Shown here piece after piece: positions 1-6,332 of a stretch of 12,759 nt of DNA. Each line of letters begins with the position of its first letter. The first letter of the stretch is position 1. The translations under genes were made by a program, and so were the position numbers. Source of the DNA: Sphingomonadales bacterium. Lineage in GTDB: Bacteria; Pseudomonadota; Alphaproteobacteria; Sphingomonadales; Sphingomonadaceae. The stretch is taken from positions 1-12,759 of the forward strand of contig JAGWVC010000109.1 in NCBI GenBank assembly GCA_018971065.1. The letters run 5' to 3'. A model generated the notes under the pieces. The model made no database searches. It was not told where the DNA came from and saw only the letters and a program-made list of their open reading frames with translations.

Positions 1-98
1 ATCGCGTCGGGATGGCCTTGCGGGGCCGTCCGGCGTTTGGAAGCGCGCCTATGGCGAAGGCGGCGCGGGTTGGCAAGGGGGAATGTGGGCAGGAATTG
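1..98. other. Non-coding stretch downstream of yacG
   Basis: This is the end of the window, 3' of the yacG stop codon. I see no convincing gene in it. A small GGCC/GGCC inverted repeat with a 6-nt loop lies near positions 13-26, but no T-run follows on either strand, so it is not a convincing intrinsic terminator. I looked for a tRNA and saw no T-arm consensus. Confidence 0.4.
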
Positions 99-287
99 TC
101 AGGAATCGTCAGGTTCGTCCTGCGGCACGCCTTCCTCGCCGTGCAGCGCCGGTTTGCCGGGGATGGCATAGCCTTCGCCGAACCATTGCATCAGGTCGCG
201 ATCGCGGCAGCGTGGGGAGCAGAACGGGGCGTGTTCGGGCACCCGGGGCTTGCCGCAGATCGGGCACTTGCGGAGCGATGACGTCAT
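99..287 (-). CDS. yacG: DNA gyrase inhibitor YacG (small zinc protein)
   Basis: A 62-residue protein that matches YacG, a small zinc-ribbon protein that binds GyrB and inhibits DNA gyrase in E. coli. The zinc ligands are visible as C8-P-I-C11 and C23-S-P-R-C27, followed by the typical RDxDLMQW segment (about residues 28-35) and an acidic, disordered tail. The length matches the family (about 60-65 residues). The start codon overlaps the stop of the upstream RNase-like gene in an ATGA arrangement (4 nt shared), so translation is probably coupled. It is the last gene of the infA-maf-rng-yacG cluster. Function in this organism is by homology; the family assignment is firm because of the Cys pattern and the conserved neighbourhood. 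Confidence 0.93.
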   Translation of the reverse strand: MTSSLRKCPICGKPRVPEHAPFCSPRCRDRDLMQWFGEGYAIPGKPALHGEEGVPQDEPDDS

Positions 288-1231
288 GATGGCACTGCCT
301 GCGCGAAGCCGCCGTCCAGCGCAAGCGTGGCGCTTTCGGTCCAGCGGATAACCCGGCCGGTGCGGCGCGCCAGTTCGGCCACGTGTTCGGCGGTGACGGC
401 GGTGCGGGCGGCGGGATGACAGGTCAGCAGCAGCGCGCCCGGCTCTGCGACTCTTTCGGCCTGCCGCAGAAGTTGGCGGGCGGCGGCGCCGGGGCGATCG
501 TGTGCCACCAGCGACAGCAGCGACGGCCGTTCCAGCCGGGCGACAATTTGCACGAAACCGAAGCCGTTGATCGCGGTGCGTTCATGCGGCCAATCGGCAA
601 GCGCGTCGGCGAGGGCATCGTCCACGGCCCGACGGTCGGCCTTCTCGTGCAGCGTCGGAAAATCGATGCCGATATTGCCGGCGATGTCGAGCAGGCGGAG
701 CGCCTGTGCGATGGGCGGAATCGCCGCCAGCGCCAGCGCGCGCGGTGGCAGCGTGCCGTCGATGTCGATCAGCGTCATCGCCGGGGTGGGGAACAGCGCA
801 ATCGCGCCGCCGGGGAAATCGAGCCGCGCGGTGGCGGCCAGCGCGTGGACATCTTCCCACAGGCCCGGCGGGAACGCGCGGACGAGCTGGCCGGGCAGCG
901 GGTCGGCCGGGGCCGGCGCGGCGGTGGTCGGGCGGCACTGCGCGCGCTTCAGGCGGTCTGCCTCGCCGATCGCGGGGCGGGTGATTCGGACGCGCAACGG
1001 GGCGCCTTCGCTGGCGGACGGGGGGAGTTGATCGACCAGCGCTTCCTCGCCCGAGGGGGCGCGGACGGTGCCGCGACGGCTGCCGGTGGCGCGGGCGATC
1101 AGGATCGTGTCAAGCACTTCGCCGGCCTTCAGCCCGCCGGGAAGGTCCAGCCGGGCCGCGACAATGCTGCCGTTAGCCACCTTTATTGCGCGGGTTTCGC
1201 CGATGCCCGCCTCGATCAGCCATTCGGCCAT
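284..1231 (-). CDS. Short RNase E/G-family protein (degenerate S1, no Zn-link)
   Basis: A 315-residue protein related to RNase E/G, the endoribonucleases that start mRNA decay and process rRNA. The recognisable core is residues 137-240: a GGxIALFPTPAMTLIDID segment, then LRLLDIAGNIGIDF, then INGFGFVQIVARLERPSL, which line up in order with the DNase I-like catalytic subdomain. The metal-binding aspartates equivalent to E. coli D303 and D346 are D156 and D190; the position of N305 is D158. Family members are usually over 450 residues. Here the S1 and 5'-sensor regions are compressed into about 110 residues, and the CPxCxG Zn-link is absent (the only Cys are C99 and C271). The start is ATG at 1231, because the 49 codons upstream in the same frame lie inside maf. 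Its ATG overlaps the maf stop by 1 nt (TGATG). The family is clear; full catalytic activity is uncertain. Confidence 0.85.
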   Translation of the reverse strand: MAEWLIEAGIGETRAIKVANGSIVAARLDLPGGLKAGEVLDTILIARATGSRRGTVRAPSGEEALVDQLPPSASEGAPLRVRITRPAIGEADRLKRAQCRPTTAAPAPADPLPGQLVRAFPPGLWEDVHALAATARLDFPGGAIALFPTPAMTLIDIDGTLPPRALALAAIPPIAQALRLLDIAGNIGIDFPTLHEKADRRAVDDALADALADWPHERTAINGFGFVQIVARLERPSLLSLVAHDRPGAAARQLLRQAERVAEPGALLLTCHPAARTAVTAEHVAELARRTGRVIRWTESATLALDGGFAQAVPS

Positions 1232-1821
1232 CAGGCAATCGCGAACCCGGCGGCGCGGAGCAGGGCGCGGGTTTCGAACAGGGGTAGCCCGACCACGCCC
1301 GAATGGCTGCCGCCGATCCACGCGATCAGCGCTTCGGCGTGGCCCTGGATGGCATAGCCGCCGGCCTTGCCGTGCCATTCGCCGCCGGCGATGTAGGCTT
1401 CGATCTCGTCGGTGGAAAGCGGCTTGAAGCGGACCACGGTTTCGCTGAGGCGTTCGCGGAAGGCGCCATCGGGCGAAAGCAGCGCCACGGCGGACAGCAC
1501 GGTGTGGCGCCGGCCGGACAGCAGCGCCAGGCAGGCGCGGGCGGTGGCTTCATCCTCGGCCTTGGGCAGGATGCGATGGCCGCAGGCGACGACGGTGTCA
1601 CCCGCCAGGATGTGGCCGGGCTCACCGGGCGCCAGCGCGCGCGCGGCATAGGCCTTCTCGCGCGCCATGCGGGTGGCATAATGGCGGGGGTTTTCGCGCG
1701 GGGCCGGAGTCTCGTCGATGTCGGCGGCGCGGATGGCGGCGGGGGTGATGCCCAGGCGCGCGATCAGCTCGCGACGGCGCGGGCTGGCCGAAGCCAGGAT
1801 GAGCGCCGGGGCATCGGGCAT
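1231..1821 (-). CDS. maf: Maf family nucleotide pyrophosphatase
   Basis: A 196-residue Maf protein, the usual length. Maf enzymes hydrolyse non-canonical or selected nucleoside triphosphates to monophosphate and pyrophosphate in the cytoplasm (house-cleaning; also linked to septum control). Conserved blocks appear in order: SASPRRREL (11-19) at the nucleotide-binding loop, DIDE (34-37), AREKA (53-57), AGDTVV with catalytic-site Asp (73-78), ILPKAEDE (84-91), LSGRRH (101-106), GKAGGYAIQG (151-160) and VVGLPLFET (176-184). It lies 14 nt after the infA stop and overlaps the following RNase-like gene by 1 nt. No strong ribosome binding site is visible, so translation may depend on coupling to infA. 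Substrate class (dTTP/UTP versus m7GTP) cannot be decided from what I can see. Confidence 0.95.
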   Translation of the reverse strand: MPDAPALILASASPRRRELIARLGITPAAIRAADIDETPAPRENPRHYATRMAREKAYAARALAPGEPGHILAGDTVVACGHRILPKAEDEATARACLALLSGRRHTVLSAVALLSPDGAFRERLSETVVRFKPLSTDEIEAYIAGGEWHGKAGGYAIQGHAEALIAWIGGSHSGVVGLPLFETRALLRAAGFAIA

Positions 1822-1835
1822 GGTACGCGGGTGGC

Positions 1836-2081
1836 TCAGTAGCCGCCCGGACCGCCACGGCCCGGCATGAAGCGGTAAGTGATGCGGCCCTTGGTGAGGT
1901 CGTAAGGGGTCAGTTCGACCAGCACTTCATCGCCCACCAGCACGCGGATGCGGTTCTTGCGCATCTTGCCGGCGGTGTGGCCGAGGATCTCGTGATCGTT
2001 CTCAAGCCGCACGCGGAACATCGCGTTGGGCAGCAGTTCGACGACCGTGCCGCGCATTTCGAGCAGTTCTTCCTTGGCCAT
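1836..2081 (-). CDS. infA: Translation initiation factor IF-1
   Basis: An 81-residue protein aligning along its length with bacterial IF-1, which binds the ribosomal A site during initiation. The single OB-fold is recognisable from [16 protein letters not shown] (9-24), [16 protein letters not shown] (38-53) and [15 protein letters not shown] (56-70). E. coli IF-1 has 72 residues; the extra C-terminal tail ([10 protein letters not shown]) is Gly-rich. ATG at 2081 is supported by a GAGGA ribosome binding site about 12 nt upstream. It is the first gene of the maf-rng-yacG cluster, so transcription presumably starts in the 2082-2283 region and ties the smaller genes to a strongly expressed housekeeping gene. 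Confidence 0.97.
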   Translation of the reverse strand: MAKEELLEMRGTVVELLPNAMFRVRLENDHEILGHTAGKMRKNRIRVLVGDEVLVELTPYDLTKGRITYRFMPGRGGPGGY

Positions 2082-2337
2082 CCGGCTCGGTTTTCCTCAA
2101 GAGTTCGTTCAGGAATGAATCGGGCGCGCCATAGCGAGCCATTGACAAAAAGGGAAGCTTCCAAAGGTGCCGTGGCGGCATGGAACCATCGGCGCTGCGG
2201 ATTGTATCGGTCAAACGACAAAATGTTACGGCACGCGGCTTGCAAAAATGCCGGTGGCTTCGCATCAATGGTCTGGGTAAGGATTGTGTGAATTCAAGCC
2301 GCTAGCCGGCAAATCGGAGCTTTTGACCTTGCCGGCG
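2082..2337. promoter_or_regulatory. Divergent control region between infA and the TonB-dependent receptor
   Basis: A stretch of 256 bp separates the start codons of two divergent genes and must hold promoters in both directions. It is visibly more AT-rich than its surroundings. On the minus strand a TACAAT -10-like hexamer (plus-strand 2201-2206) could serve infA, but its -35 partner is poor. On the plus strand TTGACA at 2142-2147 lacks a good -10. A 10-bp palindrome GGAAGCTTCC (2153-2162) is present. None of these is strong enough to name the transcription start. The receptor-proximal part holds the inverted repeat listed separately. Confidence 0.5.
2305..2336 (+). promoter_or_regulatory. 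Perfect 8-bp inverted repeat directly before the receptor start codon
   Basis: GCCGGCAA (2305-2312) and TTGCCGGC (2329-2336) are exact reverse complements with a 16-nt loop; a further GG/CC pair can form inside. The only SD-like sequence (GGAG, 2316-2319) is in the loop, 18 nt from the ATG at 2338, too far in linear sequence but brought close if the stem folds. It could be an RNA hairpin controlling initiation or a DNA operator. It also argues that 2284-2337 is leader, not coding. Confidence 0.5.
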
Positions 2338-5019
2338 ATGCGATGCGCGAACAAGTGGATGGTGGGTGCGGCGCTGGCGGTAGCCCTGGCGGCACCGGCG
2401 TGGGCGCAGGTGGCGCCGGCTCCGCCCGCCGATGATGCCGACGCCGTGCAGCCGGCGCAGGACTGGTCGCGCGATGACCCGCTGTTCTGGAACACCGCGC
2501 CCGATCCGGTCGGGACGGTGAAACCCACTGCCGCGAAACCGGCCGCTCCGAGCGTCGTGGCACCGCCGCCCGCAGGCGCGGACGACGACTTTTCCGACAT
2601 CGCGGTGATGCCCGGCGACATCGTCGTCACCGCATCGCGCCTTCCGGGCGAGGTGGACGCGCCGCAGAAGGCGGTGGCGACCTATGACGAGGAGGATATT
2701 GCCGCGCTGGGCGCGAACTCCATCACCGACCTGCTGGACGCGATCAGCCCGCAGACCAACAGCGGGCGCGGGCGCGGGGCGACAATGCCGGTGATCCTGG
2801 TCAACGGGGTGCGCATATCGTCGTTCCGCGAAATGCGCGACTACCCGCCCGAGGCGATCCGCAAGGTGGAGATACTGCCCGAGGAAGTGGCATTGCGCTA
2901 TGGCTATCCGCCCGACCAGCGGGTGGTGAACTTCATCCTGAAGGACAACTTCGCCGCGCGGACGCTGGAAGTGGAAGGCAGCGCGCCGACCCGTGGCGGC
3001 ACCGCGACCGTGCAGGGCCAGGCCGGGCTGCTGAAGATCGACGGCAACAGCCGCTTCAACCTGACGGTCAAGGCCGATCATACCTCGCCGCTGACCGAGG
3101 CGGCGCGCGGCGTGATCGAGGCGAAGCCCGGCGTTCCGGCGGGCACGGTCACGGTGGCGGGTGATCCCGATCCGGCCGCCGCGCGAACGCTGGTGGCGAA
3201 GGCGAGCGACTATTCGGCCAACGGCACTTGGACGATCGGGCTGGGGCAGGGGAAGGGCGGCGGCTCGCTGGCGCTGAACGCGGCGGTATCGCGCGCCGAG
3301 AGCACATCGCTGACCGGACTGACCAACGTGGTGCTGACCGCGCCTGACGGCACGTCCGCCTTGCGCTACCTGCCCGATGCGGCGGTTCGCGAGGGGCGGA
3401 CCGACACCATCCAGGCCGGCGCGGCGCTGAACAAGCCGCTGGGCCAGTGGCAGCTTTCGGCCACGGTGGACGGCAGCCATGCCAGCGCGTTGACTCAGAG
3501 CGACACCCGCTTTGCCACCGCCGGGCTGCGCGCCGCTGCTGCGGCGGGAACGCTGGCGATAACCGGCCCGCTGCCGACAGTGGGCGCCTCGCCGCGCGAC
3601 GTGGCACGCAGCACGACCAATTCGGTGGCGAGTCTGGTGACCGTGAACGGTCGGCCGCTGCGCCTGCCCGGCGGTGAGACGACGCTGACGCTGAAGGCCG
3701 GGTTCGCCTGGACCGGGCTGGACAGTAGCGACACGCTGTCGCAGGCCAAGACCACGCAATTGCGGCGCGGCGATGCCTCGGTGGGAGCCAATCTGGGCGT
3801 GCCGATCACCAGCCGGCGCGAGGGTTTCGGCGCCGGGGTAGGCGATCTGGCGCTGAATCTCAGCGTGGGGCTGGACCGGCTGTCGGACTTCGGCACGCTG
3901 ACCGACTGGAGCGCCGGGTTGAGCTGGGGCGTGACCGACAAGCTGCAATTGCAGGCCAGCTACATCGTCAACCAGGCGGCGCCCAGCCTGGGGCAACTGG
4001 GCAACCCGGTGGTGGTGACCGCGAACGTGCCGGTCTATGACTTCGTGACCGGGCGGACGGTGCTGGTGACGATGACCACCGGTGGCAACCCGAACCTGCA
4101 GCGCCAGCAGCAGCGCGACATCAAGCTGGGCGCGAACTGGACGCTGCCATTCCTGAAAAATTCCAATCTTCTGGTCGAATATTTTCACAACCATTCGCAG
4201 AATGTCAGCGCCACGTTTCCGCTGCTGACCCCGGCGATCGAGCTGGCCTATCCGGGGCGGGTAACGCGCGTCAACGGCGTGATAACGGCGGTGGATGCCC
4301 GGCCGGTGACGGTGGCGGACCAGCTCGAATCGCGGCTGCGCTGGGGCATGAACCTGGGTGGTAACCTGGGCAAGCCGGTGGTGGGCGGTGGCCGGGGCGG
4401 CCTGATGGGCGGCGGCATGGGTGGTCCTCCGCCCGGTGGCGGGCGCGGGTTCGGGGGTGGTCCGGGCGGTGCCGGTCCGGGCGGTGGTCCGGGCTTCGGC
4501 GGCCGGGGCGGCGGTGATCGTGGCCCGCGCTATGAAGGCCGGTGGAACCTGGCGATTTATCACACCATCCAGTTTGCCGATCACGGCCATCTGGCGCCCG
4601 GCTCGGCCGAGCTGGACCTGCTGAACGGCGATGCGCTGGCCGCCAGCGGCGGGGTGGCGCGCCACGCCATCGAGGTGGAAGGCGGCGGGTTCTACAAGGG
4701 CTTCGGCCTGCGGTTGAACGCCAACTGGGCTTCGCCGACGACGATCCACGCCAGCGGGGCGCCGGCGGCGGGCAACCTGCGCTTCGGCAGCGTCACCAAG
4801 CTGAACCTGCGGCTGTTTGCCGATCTGGGCCAGCAGAAGCGGCTGACCGACGCCTCGTCGTTCTTCAAGGGCGCGCGTGTGTCGCTGATGGTCAACAACC
4901 TGCTCGATTCGCACCAGAAGGTGACTGACGGTAACGGCCAGGTGCCGATTTCGTACCAGCCCGATGCCATCGATCCGCTGGGCCGGGTGATCGGGCTGGA
5001 ACTGCGCAAGATGTTCTGA
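2338..5019 (+). CDS. TonB-dependent outer-membrane receptor with Gly-rich loop
   Basis: A protein of 893 residues by this start. It begins with a signal peptide (MRCANKWMVGAALAVALAAPAWAQ, cleavage likely after AWA), then a Pro/Asp-rich linker to about residue 92, a TonB-box-like IVVTAS (95-100), a plug domain (about 100-215, with MPVILVNGVRI and RKVEILPEEVALRYGYP) and a long beta-barrel ending in a terminal Phe (ELRKMF). A motif GNPNLQRQQQRDIKLG and a terminal VNNLLDSH segment are typical of this receptor class. Residues 683-730 form a Gly/Pro/Arg-rich loop between barrel strands. The role is presumably TonB-driven uptake of an unidentified substrate; no ligand can be read from the sequence. 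The start is uncertain: an in-frame TTG at 2284 would add 18 residues, but ATG 2338 gives a standard signal peptide. The MFS gene follows 50 nt downstream on the same strand. Confidence 0.85.
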   Translation: MRCANKWMVGAALAVALAAPAWAQVAPAPPADDADAVQPAQDWSRDDPLFWNTAPDPVGTVKPTAAKPAAPSVVAPPPAGADDDFSDIAVMPGDIVVTASRLPGEVDAPQKAVATYDEEDIAALGANSITDLLDAISPQTNSGRGRGATMPVILVNGVRISSFREMRDYPPEAIRKVEILPEEVALRYGYPPDQRVVNFILKDNFAARTLEVEGSAPTRGGTATVQGQAGLLKIDGNSRFNLTVKADHTSPLTEAARGVIEAKPGVPAGTVTVAGDPDPAAARTLVAKASDYSANGTWTIGLGQGKGGGSLALNAAVSRAESTSLTGLTNVVLTAPDGTSALRYLPDAAVREGRTDTIQAGAALNKPLGQWQLSATVDGSHASALTQSDTRFATAGLRAAAAAGTLAITGPLPTVGASPRDVARSTTNSVASLVTVNGRPLRLPGGETTLTLKAGFAWTGLDSSDTLSQAKTTQLRRGDASVGANLGVPITSRREGFGAGVGDLALNLSVGLDRLSDFGTLTDWSAGLSWGVTDKLQLQASYIVNQAAPSLGQLGNPVVVTANVPVYDFVTGRTVLVTMTTGGNPNLQRQQQRDIKLGANWTLPFLKNSNLLVEYFHNHSQNVSATFPLLTPAIELAYPGRVTRVNGVITAVDARPVTVADQLESRLRWGMNLGGNLGKPVVGGGRGGLMGGGMGGPPPGGGRGFGGGPGGAGPGGGPGFGGRGGGDRGPRYEGRWNLAIYHTIQFADHGHLAPGSAELDLLNGDALAASGGVARHAIEVEGGGFYKGFGLRLNANWASPTTIHASGAPAAGNLRFGSVTKLNLRLFADLGQQKRLTDASSFFKGARVSLMVNNLLDSHQKVTDGNGQVPISYQPDAIDPLGRVIGLELRKMF
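4384..4530 (+). repeat. Low-complexity Gly-rich coding tract with G-quadruplex motif
   Basis: The segment encodes about 48 residues of which 30 are Gly, the rest mostly Pro, Arg, Met and Phe, built from irregular GGG/GGP/GGR units. The coding strand is very G-rich: GGG 4441-4443, GGG 4447-4449, GGGGG 4453-4457 and GGG 4464-4466, with loops of 3, 3 and 6 nt, fit the canonical four-tract quadruplex pattern. Confidence 0.7.
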
Positions 5020-5035
5020 CGGTTGACCCGTCCGG

Positions 5036-5063
5036 CTCCCCCGGCCACTGTCGGCCGGGGGAG
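5036..5063 (+). promoter_or_regulatory. 11-bp hairpin masking the ribosome binding site of the MFS gene
   Basis: CTCCCCCGGCC (5036-5046) pairs perfectly with GGCCGGGGGAG (5053-5063) around a 6-nt loop ACTGTC. The right arm contains all but the last base of the Shine-Dalgarno GGAGG (5060-5064), which ends 5 nt before the ATG at 5070. No T-run follows, so it is not a normal intrinsic terminator, although it may still slow polymerase. It begins 16 nt after the receptor stop codon, at the edge of what a terminating ribosome would cover. It most likely reduces or conditions translation of the transporter. Confidence 0.6.
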
Positions 5064-5069
5064 GACGTC

Positions 5070-6332
5070 ATGCGCAAGGAATCAGGGCTGCGGCTGACGC
5101 TGGGCGTGCTGCTGCTGGTCTACATCTTCAATTTTCTGGACCGGCAGGTGGCGACGATCCTGGCCGAGCCGATCGCCCGCGAACTGCACCTGACAGATAC
5201 CGACATCGGCCTGATGACCGGGCTGTCGTTCGCGCTGCTCTACACCGCGCTGGGGCTGCCGATCGCCAAGTTCGCCGATCGGCCGGGAACCAGCCGGGTC
5301 AGGCTGATCGCGGTCGCGGTCGCGCTGTGGTCGGTGATGACCGCGGTGTGCGGGCTGGCGCGCAGCTTTCCGCAACTGCTGGCGGCGCGCGTCGGCGTCG
5401 GCATCGGTGAGGCGGGCTGCACCCCGCCCGCGCATTCGCTGATTTCGGACAAGGCCACGCCCGAGGCGCGCAGCCGGGCTTTCGCGATCTACCAGTTGGG
5501 GCCGCCGCTGGGCGGGCTGATCGGCATGGTGATGGGGGGGCTGCTGGCCGACCGGATGGGTTGGCGGACGGCGTTCTTCGTGGTCGGCATTCCCGGGCTG
5601 CTGCTGGCGCTGCTGGTGCTGCTGGTGGTGACCGACCCGCGCGACACGCGCGACGGTGCTGGCACGGCGCCGCCGCCGGCGATGTCGGCGCGCGCGGCAT
5701 TCGGCGCGATCTGGCAATCGCGGGCGATGCGGCTGATGCTGCTGTGCGCGGCGTTCAGTTCTTCAGCCGGGTATGGCGTGATGATCTGGGGGACGATCTT
5801 CTTCCAGCGCAGCCACCACCTTACCGCCGGGCAGACCGGGGTGTGGTTTGGCCTCGTCAACGGCATCGGCAGCGGGCTGGGCGTGTGGCTGGGCGGGCAC
5901 CTGGGCGACTGGCAGCGGCGGAAGCACGGCAAGCGGGCGCTGCTGCACTGGGTGTCGATCGCGCTGATGGCATCGTCGCCGCTGCTGCTGGGCGGGCTGC
6001 TGGCCAATGACTGGCGCGTGGCGATGGCGCTGTTCCTGCCGTCGATCCTGCTGGCATGGCTGTATGTGGCGCCGTACTACAGTGCGGCGCAGGGGCTGGT
6101 GCCGCCGGGCGCGCGCGCGACGGCCAGCGCGACGGTGCTGTTCGTGCAGAACCTGATCGGGCTGGGCCTTGGCCCGCTGGTGCTGGGCATGGCATCGGAC
6201 TGGCTGAAGCCGACGCTGGGTGCCGAAAGCGTGCGTTATGTGCTGTTCATCGGCAGCAGCTTCGGCGTGATCGGCGGGCTACTGCTGTTGCGGGCCTCGC
6301 GCCATCTGCCCCGGGAGCTTGACCGGGCCTAG
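5070..6332 (+). CDS. Spinster-like MFS transporter
   Basis: A 420-residue inner-membrane protein with about 12 hydrophobic helices, the usual MFS length. Family marks are NFLDRQ at the end of helix 1 (21-26), the MFS motif A region LGLPIAKFADRPG (61-73) between helices 2 and 3, RVGVGIGEAGCTPPAHSLISD (107-127) in helix 4, and RSRAFAIYQLGPPLGG (134-149) in helix 5. The NFLDRQ and GIGEA blocks are characteristic of the spinster-like group common in sphingomonads. The substrate is unknown. It follows the TonB-dependent receptor by 50 nt and could move the same compound across the inner membrane (inference). It has a strong SD (GGAGG) placed in a hairpin. Its TAG stop shares the palindrome CTAG with the stop of the convergent dioxygenase gene. 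Confidence 0.9.
   Translation: MRKESGLRLTLGVLLLVYIFNFLDRQVATILAEPIARELHLTDTDIGLMTGLSFALLYTALGLPIAKFADRPGTSRVRLIAVAVALWSVMTAVCGLARSFPQLLAARVGVGIGEAGCTPPAHSLISDKATPEARSRAFAIYQLGPPLGGLIGMVMGGLLADRMGWRTAFFVVGIPGLLLALLVLLVVTDPRDTRDGAGTAPPPAMSARAAFGAIWQSRAMRLMLLCAAFSSSAGYGVMIWGTIFFQRSHHLTAGQTGVWFGLVNGIGSGLGVWLGGHLGDWQRRKHGKRALLHWVSIALMASSPLLLGGLLANDWRVAMALFLPSILLAWLYVAPYYSAAQGLVPPGARATASATVLFVQNLIGLGLGPLVLGMASDWLKPTLGAESVRYVLFIGSSFGVIGGLLLLRASRHLPRELDRA

Noticed and set aside
1..98. tRNA gene downstream of yacG
   Set aside because: No T-arm, anticodon arm or 3' acceptor pattern could be found on either strand.
1232..1378. N-terminal extension of the RNase-like protein by 49 residues
   Set aside because: It is Arg/Pro-rich and entirely inside maf; the ATG at 1231 overlapping the maf stop gives a family-like N-terminus.
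2182..2210. GGAAC at 2182-2186 as a second EcfG promoter, for the receptor
   Set aside because: No GTT-type -10 lies 16-17 bp downstream.
2284..2337. TTG start of the receptor at 2284
   Set aside because: It would add 18 residues before an otherwise standard signal peptide, and the stretch contains a perfect inverted repeat better explained as leader. It is not fully excluded.
2302..4914. An 870-codon open frame on the minus strand opposite the receptor gene
   Set aside because: Its translation is Arg/His/Gln-rich without domain signatures and mirrors the codon bias of the GC-rich receptor gene; the plus-strand frame has a signal peptide, plug and barrel features.
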